The notes below the pieces were generated by a model that made no database searches, was not told where the DNA came from, and worked only from the letters and a program-made list of their open reading frames with translations. A DNA stretch of 64,000 nucleotides from assembly GCA_025093985.1 (NCBI GenBank), contig JACAAK010000018.1, forward strand, positions 248,001 to 312,000. The letters run 5' to 3'. This stretch comes from Calvatia gigantea (lineage: Eukaryota > Basidiomycota > Agaricomycetes > Agaricales > Lycoperdaceae). Shown here piece after piece: positions 46,322-57,445 of this stretch (position 1 is its first letter; each line of letters opens with the position of its first letter). The position numbers and the translations under genes are program-made.

Positions 46322-47824
46322 TCATGCTTTGAGGACTAATTCCTTCATGTGTGCGAGATCGTGGGGCCGTTTTTGCAGTTGTATTGCTCGTAGGGCAATG
46401 AGGTCGGCAGTAGGGACAGGTTTGGTAAGTGCTGGTGCTAGATATGTGGCTTCAGCGAGGTCGAAAGGGAGGAGGGGTTTGAGGCCATGGGCGATGTAGT
46501 AGGGTGAATAGCCTGTGGATTTTTGAATAGAAATGCGTTCTGCCCAAAATACTGAGGGCGCGACAGTTGTCCAGTGACTTTCTTCCCCTTCTGCTGCCTT
46601 TATGAGTGCTTCACGAACGTCGAAGTGTCTTCGTTCAACAGGGCCATTTGCACGGGAGTTGTAGGGTGAGATGCAGATATGGTTGATCTTGTATCTTGCT
46701 GAGAGGTACTCCGCAGCTTGTACAAATGCTGGGCCATTGTCTGTGACAATTTCTTCAATAGCTTCCCATCTGCATAGTATATCTTTGAATATAAAGGTTC
46801 CGAGTGAGTGGGCATTTTCAGCTCGGAGCATCCTCCATTCCAGGTATGAGGAGAGTGAACAGCGGGCGTGAACGATGTAGCGGTAGCCATTTGCGCATGG
46901 CATGAACATTGTATCAATGTAGGCTTTGCAAAAGAGCGAGAGGGGTGTTGGGACAGTTGGGGGAATGTGGAAGTGGTGTGTGAGGCGCGTTTGACATTTG
47001 TGGCATGTCTTGATGAACCAGCACATGTCACGGTTGAGATCTGGCCACCAGAAGTGTTCTAAAAGACGGATATGAGTGGTGAATATGCCCTTATGCCCGA
47101 GTTCATTGTGTGCTTGCCGTATAAGCTCATATCTTCTCCCTTCCTCTATCACCAGTTTGTGCTTATTCCTATTATCCTTCTTCCATAGTTTTCCATCTCT
47201 AGCAAAGAATCTGGCCGCGATCCGCACAAAGCACTTGAAGGTATCTTCAGAGATGCCTTGTGGTCGTTTGAGGTCCTTGAGGAACGCGTGGACTTGTTGA
47301 AGTTCGAGATCATGTATTTTGGCCTTTTCGGAGTGTGGGATTGTTGGGGTCAAAGGTAGGGGTGTGTCGGTGTTCGCGTTGGTGAGGATCTCGACAGGGG
47401 AGGTTGAGGGATTAGTGGTGGTTAGAGGAGGTCGTCCGAGTTGCTGTAGAGTGGCTTGTACTGGCCCAATTTCATTGAGGAATTCGATTGCGAATGTATT
47501 GCAAGTTTCTGGCCACCAGGTATAGTCCTTGGTGATATAGCTGTGCTGCTGTACTGCATGCTGGTTTTGTGCTGAGAGGGTGAAGGCGTTGGCAAAGTCA
47601 ATCCATTCTTCATAGTCATCATTGACCACTGGGTCTTCTGGTGCTCGAGGGCGTCGTGAGAGTCTGTCAGGGCCATGTTCTTGCCCCGGAATGTGTCGGA
47701 GGCGAAAGTCAAAGAGGAGGATGGCTGCAATCCATCGGTTCATTGCGGCATTTGGCTGGATGTCGGGGTTGTTAATCATCCCTTTGATGTACTTCGCATC
47801 GACTTCCACAACTAGATCCTTCAC
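46322..47824 (-). pseudogene. gypsy RNase H end and integrase (HHCC and DDE)
   Basis: The 500-residue open stretch begins in RNase H (LVVEVDAKYIKGMINNPDIQ ... HIPGQEHGPDRLSRRP). The integrase zinc finger follows: HNELGHKG with the His pair, then CHKC. The core has IDTMFM (first Asp), IVTDNGPAF (second Asp) and NGPVERRHFD (Glu), so the DDE triad is present. The usual second domain is complete in length. The 47858-47860 TGA separates it from the RT part. All catalytic residues are kept, and decay is by stops rather than domain loss. Confidence 0.88.
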
Positions 47825-47857
47825 TCCTATAATCCAAATCTTGACATCCTTTAGTGC

Positions 47858-49213
47858 TCAGAATACACCAAATAACTCCAGCTTCACTTGCGAGTATCGT
47901 GATTCGCAATCATTGAGTGTGATTGAGCTGAATCTTGATGGATAGCGTTTGTTGTCATTGCCTTGTTGTGAGAGAATGTAGCCGACTGTGATATGGGAGG
48001 TGTCGACTGCAAGTGTGACTTCATTAGGGTTTGAGTAGTTGATAGCTTGGATAGCAGGTGAGTTTTGCGCAAGTGTCTTGAGTTCATCCATAGCAGCTTG
48101 GTGTTCCTCCATAAACTCGAATTCAACCTCTTTCTTCGTCAGGTGAACTAACGGCCTTGAGATAGCTGCGAAGTCCTTGATAAACATCCGGATAGTCCCT
48201 AATGTCCCAAGGAACCCCCTTATCTCTGTAACATTCCTGCATGGTGGCCAGTCAACTACTTTCTGGACTCTGGCAGTATCTGGCAAGCGACCTTCATAAG
48301 TACAAAGGTGTCCGATGACGAGAGCAGATGGGGTGCAGAAGTGGGATTTCTTAGCTGAGAAGGTCCTCCCTGTGTGTTTGATGCGTTGGAGGACTCGGTT
48401 GACATTGTTAAGGTGTTCCCATACAAATCTTCGTATGTTGGGGTTTTCGGGGATCACTTCGAAGCTGTCCGCGGTTTCATAACGAGTTGCAGGTCCCTTG
48501 ACAGGTACATCGTCAACAAAGGGCATGGTGATGTGAGGGATTTTGGGTTGGAGAAGGTGTGCGAGGTCACCTTGTTGAATTTGCATGGAGTTGGTGTAAC
48601 CCATCAGGATAGAGGTGAGGCGAAGGGTGCCGACCGGGCATTGGAATGTTGTGAGGTCTCTAGATTCAGGTGCTAGTGAGCACTGATCAAATCCAACAAA
48701 TAAGTCAAAAACAGCGTAGCATCCTCGTCCTCCAAATGACTCTGTATAGTGTTCCACAGTAGGCGGCAGTCCACTGTCCTTAATTGTGATGGCGTTGAGC
48801 GGCTGTAAGTCATGTACGAGCTGTAGTGATTTCCCATCCTTCTTGAGTACACAAAACCATTGTGATCAATAGGACGAGTTGGATGGTTCATAAACACCGG
48901 CTGCAATCTTCGCTTTGATAATTTCAACGACTTGGTGGTAGATTCCGGGTGGTATTGGTATATTCTTGCATACCCAGGGAACGTGTTCAATGGTGGGGAT
49001 AGTGACAGGGTCGAAATACTCATCTGAGAACTTTCCCTTCTCCTCCTCAGACCATGCAAAGGCAAGTTCTTGCGCCTTGATAAGGTGGTGTACAAGCTTT
49101 TCCTCCTCATCTGATAAGAAATTCTCTTTGTTAACCTGCATAGCCTCTTTGCATTCTAGAGTGTAGCATAAGCTTGGTGTGAAGTCGGGAGGATGAGTAG
49201 GGAGCTTAGGCAT
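47858..49213 (-). pseudogene. gypsy reverse transcriptase
   Basis: Reads through SDEYFDPVTIPTIEHVPWVC, AKIAAGVYEPSNSSY, stop at 48866-48868, then SQWFCVLKKDGKSLQLVHDL, AVFDLFVGFDQCSLAPESRD and MGYTNSMQIQQGD, with the catalytic box PFVDDVPVKGP (F.DD form usual in fungal gypsy elements), then the connection and early RNase H (VTLAVDTSHITVGYILSQQG). Stops at 48866 and 47858 break it. In the family the positions of these stops are usually Arg (recall). Confidence 0.88.
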
Positions 49214-49240
49214 GTTTTCTAATGGGTCGCAGGGAATTTG

Positions 49241-49435
49241 TCACACAATGCAAAAATTTTCGGGAAGGGTGGTTGCGACTGGTTGTATTTGGTTTGCAAC
49301 TTTCTTGTAGGCGAGACTTGAAGCTTCAATATGGTGCACATAGTTTATAATATTAGGGAAGGAGATGTCATATATTTCTTGAGGTTTGTTGATAGGGGAG
49401 AATGACGAGGAAGTGAAAGCAAGCGGAGAGATCAT
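49241..49435 (-). pseudogene. gypsy region between protease and RT
   Basis: In frame with the RT segment (FCIV, TGA at 49241-49243, then QIPCDPLENMPKLP). A linker with coiled-coil-like NIINYVHHIEASSLAYKKVA. A frame change separates it from the protease part upstream. Confidence 0.6.
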
Positions 49436-49644
49436 GTAGCAGGATAGTGTGTCGATGGATAAGGAAGGTGGATCATGTGATGTGGAATCTCCTCAACTGA
49501 TAGTGGCCAAATCATCGATATTTAAAAACCTGAGCTGGACTGAAGGGAGTGGTGGATACGTGGTCTGGTTGGTATAGTGAAGGTATCATGGGTATTGGGA
49601 TCAATGAGTGTGAGGTGTGAGTCGCCATTGGTGTAGTGGTGTGT

Positions 49645-49839
49645 TCAGGCTTCAGTAAGTGTAAGGAATGGATGGCCGAGTAGCATTTCATATGACGCAT
49701 TTTCAACAACTTGGACTTGTAGGTAGAATGTGCTGTGACTGATGCAAGCTGGGAGGTCTCGAAGAAGGCCTAGTGTGGAGTCCTTGGATGAATTAGCAGC
49801 TTCCATGACCATAGTTTTGTTGAGAGAACGAGTAGACAT
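49645..49839 (-). pseudogene. gypsy aspartic protease, C-terminal half (left of the nested insertion)
   Basis: Reads MVMEAANSSKDSTLGLLRDL, then STFYLQVQVVENASYEMLLG and HPFLTLTEA, the second half of a retropepsin fold including the LLG.PFL turn. Its first half lies 6.7 kb away at 56552-56749 across the copia-type element. The two halves are in the same frame if the insert and one copy of AGTTT are removed. Confidence 0.8.
49813..49817. repeat. target site duplication AGTTT, left
   Basis: AGTTT directly before the TGTTGAG start of the left copia LTR; the same five bases follow the right LTR at 56558-56562. Confidence 0.9.
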
Positions 49840-50361
49840 CCCAATATAAGTTCACACTACCTAAGCGTGTAGGCATCAGCGGTGGAGGGTAGTCGTATTC
49901 ATCTGGGAGACGGTCCAGTAGGAGAGGTGCATGGTAGCGGACATAGTCTTGCTTATACCATCGTACTCAGAGAGTCTTGAGGAGAAGGGAAGCGATGCTT
50001 AGAGAAGCTAGCATAGAGGTGAGAAGACATATTGTCTTAGCCCGAAGGCCTACCTAAAAGGCGTACATACTACAATGCTACATAAGGGTATATATACTAA
50101 TATCCCTGGTCTGTGCACTCTAAACCCTTATACGGGTGAGGTCTAACTACCAGTAGCATAATTGGAGCATACTGTGTACGACGCATGTACTAGAAGGTTC
50201 CATGCGGAGTGAATAACCGACTACCAGAAGGGCGGTACAACTACTGCGTACGTAGTCTGTGATGGTCCGTTATTATCGACCCTCTGAAGGTGAAATACTC
50301 GAACCCTGTTTCAGCTATAAATAGACTGAACCAACATAGTGGTACGGAGCGAGATTCAACA
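49818..50361 (-). repeat. copia-type LTR, left (3') copy
   Basis: 544 bp, TGTTGAGAGAACG to GAGATTCAACA. Contains TATATATACTAATAT near 50090, a possible promoter element. Confidence 0.92.
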
Positions 50362-50372
50362 CTCCTCCTCAC
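50362..50372 (-). other. polypurine tract of the copia-type element
   Basis: On the minus strand GTGAGGAGGAG abuts the 3' LTR, the expected place of the plus-strand primer. Confidence 0.7.
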
Positions 50373-51069
50373 TTGAAGGGGGGAAGATTAACGCTTCAAT
50401 AATCTAGCGGTATTGAAACCAGACTTAAACATTGGAATCTTCAACAAAAGAGCGGCAGAGCCGAACATCAAATGTCGGAGTCATCAACGATCATGCGGAA
50501 TTAACCAGCTTTTGAAAGTTGGAAAAGAATTCCTGTAGTGGAGAGGAATTGATGCTAGCGTTTGCTATGATGGCCATAAAGGACGCAATGACAATTGCTT
50601 TGAGCTATCAAATGTCCTTTAACTCAACTTTTAAACTCCCGTGACTAACTTGCTGCGACTTTCGTCTAAGAGTAAGGAGTAGGAAAGCCTAGAGAGGCTC
50701 CTCTAGAAATTGTAAACTGCAATTCTTTCGAAGCGTTCAACAAATCTGTTTTTCCGCGTAAGTGCGAAATACAAAAACCATTTTTGCTGATGCGAAATCC
50801 AGCGTGCGATTATTGTGAGATCAGGAAAGTGGCAGTAATAAGCCAGCGTAACCAAGGCCGTCACTTTACGGTTATGTAGATCAATCGGCCACGGCAGTCA
50901 CTTGAGCCGGTGAAGCAATGATGCTACAAGCCTTGTTCTGATTTTAACTCGAACAAATTCCAAATTAATGGATTCGCAAATGGAAGTGGTCTCATGCAAT
51001 TTTCCTCCATGCAAAAGGCATTTCGGCCAATGCGGATTAAGGATACAGTCCCAAGGAATGCATACACAC
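50373..51069. other. copia 3' noncoding region, left part
   Basis: No coding frame recognised. A/T-rich. The right end (50960-51060) has loose likeness to the repeat units that follow. Confidence 0.35.
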
Positions 51070-51760
51070 TTTTTGTTATTTCCCATCAACTCCGAAAAGG
51101 AGGGAGGAACAATTAAGTCCTTTATTTGTTTTTCCATACAACTTGGAAGAGGTGGAAGGATCTTGAAATTGACCCCGTATATTTTTCTGGACTCTCGATT
51201 TGAGGCAGATGGATAAATTCCATGTAGATGTTTTACCGTTGACTCACGAAGAGGCAGAAGGTTACATTCAAAACCTATAAAGTTTTTCCTCGATCTTGTA
51301 AAAGAGAGAAAGGATCGTTAGACCCTATCTTATTTTTATCTTGCAAAAGGAATAAGTTCCTGCCATATTTTTACAGTCGACTCTTGAACGAGTATGAAGG
51401 AATATGTTCCTGATTTGTTTTATCCAACAACTCATAAGAGGTGGAAAGGTAAAAGCGTAAACCTTGTAATATTTTCTCCTACAACTCGTTAGAGGAGGAA
51501 GGAATAATTTCCTAATGTTATTTTTGCCTAAGACGCTCATCTTGAGACGTCAGCGGGGATAACTCCCCATTTGTTTTATCAGCGACTCGCGAGAGGCGAT
51601 AGGAACAATTGAAAGTCCTATGAATATATTTTTTTAGCGACTGTGGCAGAAAGGAATATTTCTAAACCTAATATTTTTATCCAAGCATCTTCGTATGAAG
51701 GCGGAAAGGAATATCATATCCTTTATGTTTTCCCCATCAACTCCGAAGAGGAGGGCTCAC
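51070..51760. repeat. array of about 14 diverged ~50-bp units, most with two hairpins
   Basis: Unit plan on +: T-rich linker (TATTTTTAT type), stem 1 ACTC-loop-GAG, purine link, stem 2 AGGAA-loop-TTCCT, spacer. Approximate unit starts are 51070, 51124, 51179, 51229, 51280, 51331 (short), 51365, 51417, 51469, 51518, 51572, 51624, 51671, 51725. Units differ in sequence but many stems stay paired: stem 1 CTTC/GAAG at 51687-51700 and CTCA/TGAG at 51536-51546; stem 2 GGGGA/TCCCC near 51555-51568, AAGGT/ACCTT near 51446-51464, AAAGGA/TCCTTT near 51706-51724. Some units (5, 12) pair poorly. The array lies between decayed pol and the 3' LTR of the copia-type element, so it may be in its 3' UTR. Unit length varies (about 35-56 bp), so it is not a CRISPR array or a simple satellite. 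Confidence 0.72.
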
Positions 51761-53399
51761 GATGACGTAGGAATCGGTATTATGTTGCGGCAATCGCTTG
51801 AGCCAGCTAGTTGCAAGGCCATTAGACTTTATTGCCAAAGCGAGGTCGACGAAGTGGTTTTGGAAAATACGGATAAAATCCAGCATAATCGTATGAAGGC
51901 GGATTGATATCCAGCTCAATCAAGGATTAAAGATTCCTTCCACGTAACACATATAGTGCTTGTCTGGTGTCATTCAAACTCTCTTCTTATCTGGTAAGCC
52001 GAAGCCCATCAGATTATTCCAGTGTATTTTCTCATCCAGTCTGCAAAAGCAGTTTTGTCATCAACGCTAAGCATTTCTCACATGCGCAGATAACTGGAGA
52101 GTTAAATCACAAAAGCGATGCCTTCAACTTAGTGAAGTTCCTTTGCTGTGAAGTGCAGGATAAGGCGGTCATCGGATTTGGAGTAAGAATGCTATATCCG
52201 TTGTTCTCCTCCATGCTTTTCAGCATGTTAAGTTTCTTAATACATGTTACTCAATTGTATTGCTTTTTAGGGCTCAGAGAGTGTTTGTCATGTTACGAAC
52301 CACTGCGGCACACATCAATTAAGACGGACTGGCGAAGTGTAGCTATGCTTTAATCGTATGCAGTTATTCACCAGCGATTAAGAACTTGTTTTACTGTACT
52401 CCTCTCTCAGCGACGAGTGTTTTCGATTTAAATGTCTACACGCATTGTTAATGGCGGATCATTATCGATGCAATTCCAGAAATAAAAGAATTTTCTCGCA
52501 AGTTTGTTAAGCTTTGCAAGGCGAAAGCTCATATGGAGGTATAACCATCACATATTTTTAGGATAATATATCTGAGCTTGTTGCGCTTTTCTGATAGACG
52601 CTAGCGTGAACGCATAGCAAGTCTTATGTTTGTCTAGCTCTAGTCGGTGAGTCCAAACGAGTTCTTCTTGAAATTGAACACCTAATCCATTATAGTCTTC
52701 CTGTAGGTGACCCGTGTAATGAACAATGCGGTCTTTCCTAGTCAGGTTCAATTGTGCAATGCGTATCAACCAGCATTTTATTCTATAACTCCTCCACAAC
52801 GGTCGTACCACATAAGTGGCAACACAGAAGTGTGGTGTGTCAAAAGCAGTAGATCTCCTATAAAGGATGCACATATTTATGCATTAAATTGGCGAATATG
52901 TCAGCGTAAGACATAGGATATGGTGGGCGGAGATTTCTCGAATGGAAATGGAAAGGAATCAGGAGGTGATCATGGATTGTAATGGAATATATCCTGTGAC
53001 ATCCAAAGATGGCGGATAAAGAAGTTGCTATCTCTTGCTTCGTGCAGGTTTTGCTCTCTTCTTTGCAAAGGAACTGGTTTTACTGCTATCCAGTTGCTGA
53101 ATCATGACGTTTAAGGGTATATTCCCTCATCGAGTAAGGCATCCTGGTGTGGATTGTTCGTAGAACGTTAAGCCTTTCTGTGTGCCACTTGAACTCGAAA
53201 GTTCTCGTTGATCAAACGATCGAGGTATGTTACATCCCAAATAAGCGATCATGTTTGGGCGGTCATCATGTTAACTGATGCGCCGCGAAACCAAACCCAC
53301 AGTACAGAACCAAATTAATGGTTTATCCCTTGATTTACACAGTTAAGTGTCTTCCACTATAAACGCTTGGACTGGCACGTTGCGCTCTAGTCAACGCTA
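51761..53399. other. copia internal region, expected RT/RNase H zone, not recognised
   Basis: By position this should encode the reverse transcriptase and RNase H on the minus strand. I could not find their motifs (KWV, YVDD, SSTEAE). Short minus frames exist (52548-52874, 108 aa). Heavy mutation or loss is likely. Confidence 0.4.
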
Positions 53400-53944
53400 A
53401 AGCTATCACTGAGACGGGTAAGACATTCCCGTTGCCGTAAAGCTTTTAGGCTCTCAAAGTGTAGTGCGGATCAGTCTTTCTACGTCAACCGTTGCGAAAG
53501 CATTGGGAGTAGGAGGTTTAAGTGGGTTATTCATGCCACGAATGTTTGCTATTGCTCTTGTTTAGACAAACTCTCCTCCATAATCAGTTGTGACATTGGC
53601 CATTGTCTGCTATACTGTAGAGGTTTCTCTAATGAATCTTAGAGCCTCATAACTTCTTTCGAAGGAGGACAACTATCATCATGAGATGAGAGGTCATAGA
53701 GTAGCATCGTAATAGACGACTAGCAATTCCATCAAGTCTGAGTATTACGCTCAAGGACGAGGATATTCGTATAAAGAATTCTGGATAAAGGTACTGATGC
53801 AATTTCCCTTGTGAAATAATCCAGAGTGGTGATGAAATAATGCAACATCTCGTCAAGTCGTAAAAGACGAGTGGAGAAGGCATAATCTTGGGAAGTTCTG
53901 TTCGATGATGTCAAACGATATAGTCTAGTAGGCGTAATGTTCAA
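53400..53944 (-). pseudogene. copia-type integrase relic
   Basis: Minus-strand reading in shifting frames gives HYFITTLDYFTREIASVPLS (the YFITFIDD.SR block with the first Asp), RSYEALRFIRET, then TTDYGGEFV near 53564-53587 (the TDNGGEF block with the second Asp), and further on NAFA, ERLIRTTL (the ER.NRTLLE block). Several stops and frame changes lie between. It shows that the nested element carried a copia-type integrase. Confidence 0.7.
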
Positions 53945-56001
53945 CCACCATACATCTCTTTGCTTATAATCGCAAGTTCGTGTACAACGATGAGATTGGG
54001 TGAACTGTTACAGCTCTGCATGACTTATTGCAAAGGTGGTGACCTTCAACGATTGCCTCAAAAGCATTATGCTCGAGGACATACGTTATAAGATTTTCTC
54101 GATATAGATCTGCCGCACACTAATGTGGCGCTACAAATCTTTATCCCTAATGTCATAGACTAATGCTGGAATATAAAAGCAGTTCAGATACTTGTCATTC
54201 CCGTAGGATTCCAGTTTCTTGCCTCAAGCCTAATATAAAGCGGCAAGGTCTAAGAATTAATTCTGGTGACATAGTGCTGAAGCTCAACCATTATACGTTG
54301 GGAGCTATTCTGCTAATTCCTAGACGTGTCGTAATTTCCTTCCTTTGAAATGATGCGATTCACGAGATCCTGTAAAGGATATTCTTCTCAAGTGAATAGA
54401 GCGACTTGCTCCCACTATCATCTTCATATAATCCATAAGGATTTCTCACTTGTTGCGTAGAAAAGGATTTATAGCCAGCGCTTACATCTCACGTGGCACA
54501 CCGTTATTCGTAGCATTCATCAAGGAGTATGAAGTTGAAAGTACTACCATATATCCTTCCATTGGTATCAAGGTCAGCGACATCCGAAGATGGCGACTCA
54601 AGAACTCCTCCGGCGCCAAGCTCCATAAAGAGCGGTCTAAAGGATTTCTTAAGGAATTCGTCGGCATGTTGCATCATATGGTGCTATACATATCCTCTTT
54701 CTCAATTATAGTTGCTAAATGGTGCGCTCGAGCCCTAATCGTGGACGCCGACTTCCATGAAGTCAAACTTCCTTAAAGCAATCATTGTTATCCTGTAGTT
54801 GGCGGACTAAGCATTTTTATGTGCTCATCCATGCTCTGTCTTAAAACAGGTCTTCAAACTTGGGCGCATGGACATGCGCTTAACACAAGTGAAGGAACGT
54901 TGATGCTAGAAGCAGGGCGCGATGTGTAATGACACGACTCCTCTATAAGAGAAATAGTATATGGTGGCAGATGCTCGAGCCAGTGGCATATTTAACTATA
55001 TTCTGAAGTATTTCCTGAAACGACATAATGGCGGTATTACCAGCTCATTATCCTTCTCCCCTTATTTCCCAGCTGCAAGGACACAATTAGCGTTCTTCTC
55101 CTTGCTATCTTCTTTGGATATTTTTTGCGAATGCTGCAAGTGCTGCTGCTATTGGCATAATGCCATGGTTTTATTGGTGCTGCAAGCCTTGTGGCCGCTG
55201 TCTACCATACCAGCGTAAGCGCTGCAAATGCGGCGGCCCACTGCCTTAGCGTGGCATAAAGCGCTTAATGCGCGTGAGCTATCCATAGAAAGAGTAAAGC
55301 GGTAGTCGAATAGACGTGGAAGGGGTAAAGCGTTGAAGCCTAAAGCGAAGGAACAAATGACGGACTTCTCAAAGATATTTTCTATATCCCAGCTTTATTT
55401 GATTAAGCGGGCCTTAGCAGCTTATGGCTGCCAGCTTAAGTGAGTCAAATAGCTCAGGTATATGCTCATGGTGTGTTATTCAACTCAAGGTGGGACTTGC
55501 CCAATCGACTTGGAACACAAGAACACAAGGCTTATAATTTGCCTGACACTGCGGTATTTATTGTGGTCACTAAGACCAGCTAATTTACCAGCAAAGTGGA
55601 GCATAGTGCTCAGCGTAAATGATACATCATATAGTAAATTACTGAGGTGGATCTGAAGAGAATCCCGGAAAGCCCAAAGCGTCGTCATCGATCAGAGAGA
55701 GAATACCAGAACAGAGGTGGAGCAACCAGAGCGGAACAGTTCTGCTGCAACCCAGAATGGGGAGTGGAACTAAAGCGGTCGAACCAGACCGGAGATGACG
55801 GTTTGCCAGATCAAAAACCAAGAACGGGTAACAACGTGTCAGCATCATGTAGGACTGCTGTGCGTAGTACACATGTTCACAACATGGGTCAGACAGGGTA
55901 TCAAGTGGACCAAAGGCACCACTGTCTCCCAGGTTGAAAGTGACTGTAGCCTCCTCAAACTCTACCAGCGTTGCTAATGCGGTTGGAGTGAGCGGCGGTC
56001 G
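53945..56001. other. copia gag and protease zone, not recognised
   Basis: Should hold gag and protease on -. No zinc knuckle or protease motif was found. A minus frame 55639-56040 (133 aa) overlaps the primer site and the LTR edge and is probably leader sequence. A local cluster of TAAAGCG words occurs at about 55255-55345. Confidence 0.35.
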
Positions 56002-56013
56002 GGGCCCATAACC
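56002..56013 (-). other. primer binding site, initiator tRNA-Met anticodon arm type
   Basis: GGGCCCATAACC on + directly before the right LTR equals the anticodon stem-loop of eukaryotic initiator tRNA-Met. On - the element reads GGTTATGGGCCC after the LTR, as in Drosophila copia, where a 5' half-tRNA primes reverse transcription. Confidence 0.85.
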
Positions 56014-56557
56014 TGTTGAGAGAACGAGTAGACATCCCAATATAAGTTCACACTACCTAAGCGTGTAGGCATCAGCGGTGGAGGGTAGTCATATTCATCC
56101 GGGAGACGGTCCAGTAGGAGAGGTGCATAGTAGCGGACATAGTCTTGCTTATACCATCGTACTCAGAGAGTCTTGAGGAGAAGGGAAGCGATGCTTAGAG
56201 AAGCTAGCATAGAAGTGAGAAGACATATTGTCTTAGCCCGAAGGCCTACCTAAAAGGCGTACATACTACAATACTACATAAGGGTATATATACTAATATT
56301 CCTGGTCTGTGCACTCTAAACCCTTATACGGGTGAGGTCTAACTACCAGTAGCATAATTGGAGCATACTGTGTATGACGCATGTACTAGAAGGTTCCATG
56401 CGGAGTGAATAACTGACTACCAGAAGGGCGGTACAACTACTGCGTACGTAGTCCGTGATGGTCCGTTATTATCGACCCTCTGAAGGTGAAATACTCGAAC
56501 CCTGTTTCAGCTATAAATAGACTGAACCAACATAGTGGTACGGAGCGAGATTTAACA
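56014..56557 (-). repeat. copia-type LTR, right (5') copy
   Basis: 544 bp, same length as the left copy with no indel. Followed by AGTTT at 56558-56562. Confidence 0.92.
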
Positions 56558-56749
56558 AGTTTGAGTGGAAAGGAGAGGGAACGTAAGCTTTTCCCAAATG
56601 TCCCTTCTAATCGCCGTAATCTGAGATCCCTCATCGAGTATAGCATCAACTGTGAGCTTCCCATTGAGCTCTAAGGGTATCATTCGTAGTTCTTCGACTT
56701 GGTTGGCTACTATGAGAGAGCCAGGTAGGGATTGCTGGTGGAGGAACAA
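56552..56749 (-). pseudogene. gypsy aspartic protease, N-terminal half (right of the nested insertion)
   Basis: Reads EELRMIPLELNGKLTVDAIL then DEGSQITAIRRDIWEKLTFP. The DEGSQ box holds the catalytic Asp (D-E-G instead of the common D-S/T-G, a form I recall from basidiomycete gypsy elements). The frame runs on into the nested LTR, where it stops. Confidence 0.82.
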
Positions 56750-57445
56750 GGAATGGGGAATGTCAATATCATCAGAATGTGCTTCCTCATAAGCTGAAAT
56801 GGTAGCTGTGGGTCCAGTGGGTATACGTCGTGTAGTGAGCTGGTCTTTGATGTACTTTCATGCTTCGGGTGCAGTGGAGTAGAATTCTCAGAGTGTTATC
56901 AAAAATGGGGTATCGAGGCTGCGTTGTATGACATTCTGATTAAGGGTAGGATCTTCTATAGGTGTCGAGTAACGATATTGTGGCTGGTTCGAGGTCGGTA
57001 GTACAGGTGTGGTATGTTTTGGTGAAGACACGGTTGGGTTGGCCGGAGTTGGGAATTGATCCATTCATGTTCCAGGGCTCGGCTTCAGCTTGTTTGATGA
57101 TTGGCTGGTGGCTCTTGGAGCACTTTGAGCCTTGGTAGCACCTTTGTTGTGGTTCTGGATCTCTTCCTTGCGTTTAAGTGCCACCATCATGACTGTATTG
57201 AGTATTTGTAGTTCCTGCTCTTCTTGTATAGTGGCGTTGAAGTGTGAGGATATGTGGGAGGATATGGGCGGTTGTGGTGTTTGTGAGGGAGTGGGTACAG
57301 CTTCGAGGATATTGGTTTGGACGATAGGAGGGGGTGCTGAGCGAGAGCGGTGCCAGTTGTCAATACGTTCCTTGATGTTTTGTCCTGGTGCGATTCGTGG
57401 GGTAACTAAGGTGCCGTCTGGGAGGCAGATGCGATTGGTGTGATC

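Larger units (their letters stand above)
49818..56557 (-). mobile_element. Ty1/copia-type LTR retrotransposon nested in the gypsy element
   Basis: LTRs 49818-50361 and 56014-56557, 544 bp each, TG to CA, with 5-bp duplication AGTTT on both sides. The orientation is minus. Directly inside the right LTR is the primer site, matching the anticodon arm of initiator tRNA-Met (half-tRNA priming as in Drosophila copia), and directly inside the left LTR is a polypurine tract. The internal region is 5,652 bp. A decayed copia integrase is seen near 53.4-53.95 kb. The two LTRs differ at about 10 positions (all transitions), fewer than the gypsy LTRs, as expected for the later insertion. Confidence 0.93.

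Noticed and set aside
51070..51760. Array considered as CRISPR
   Set aside because: Units are diverged, the repeat and spacer parts are not separable, unit lengths vary, and the genome is eukaryotic.
55639..56040. Minus ORF of 133 aa overlapping the copia LTR edge
   Set aside because: It starts inside the LTR, runs through the primer binding site and has no gag or protease motif, so it is most likely noncoding leader.
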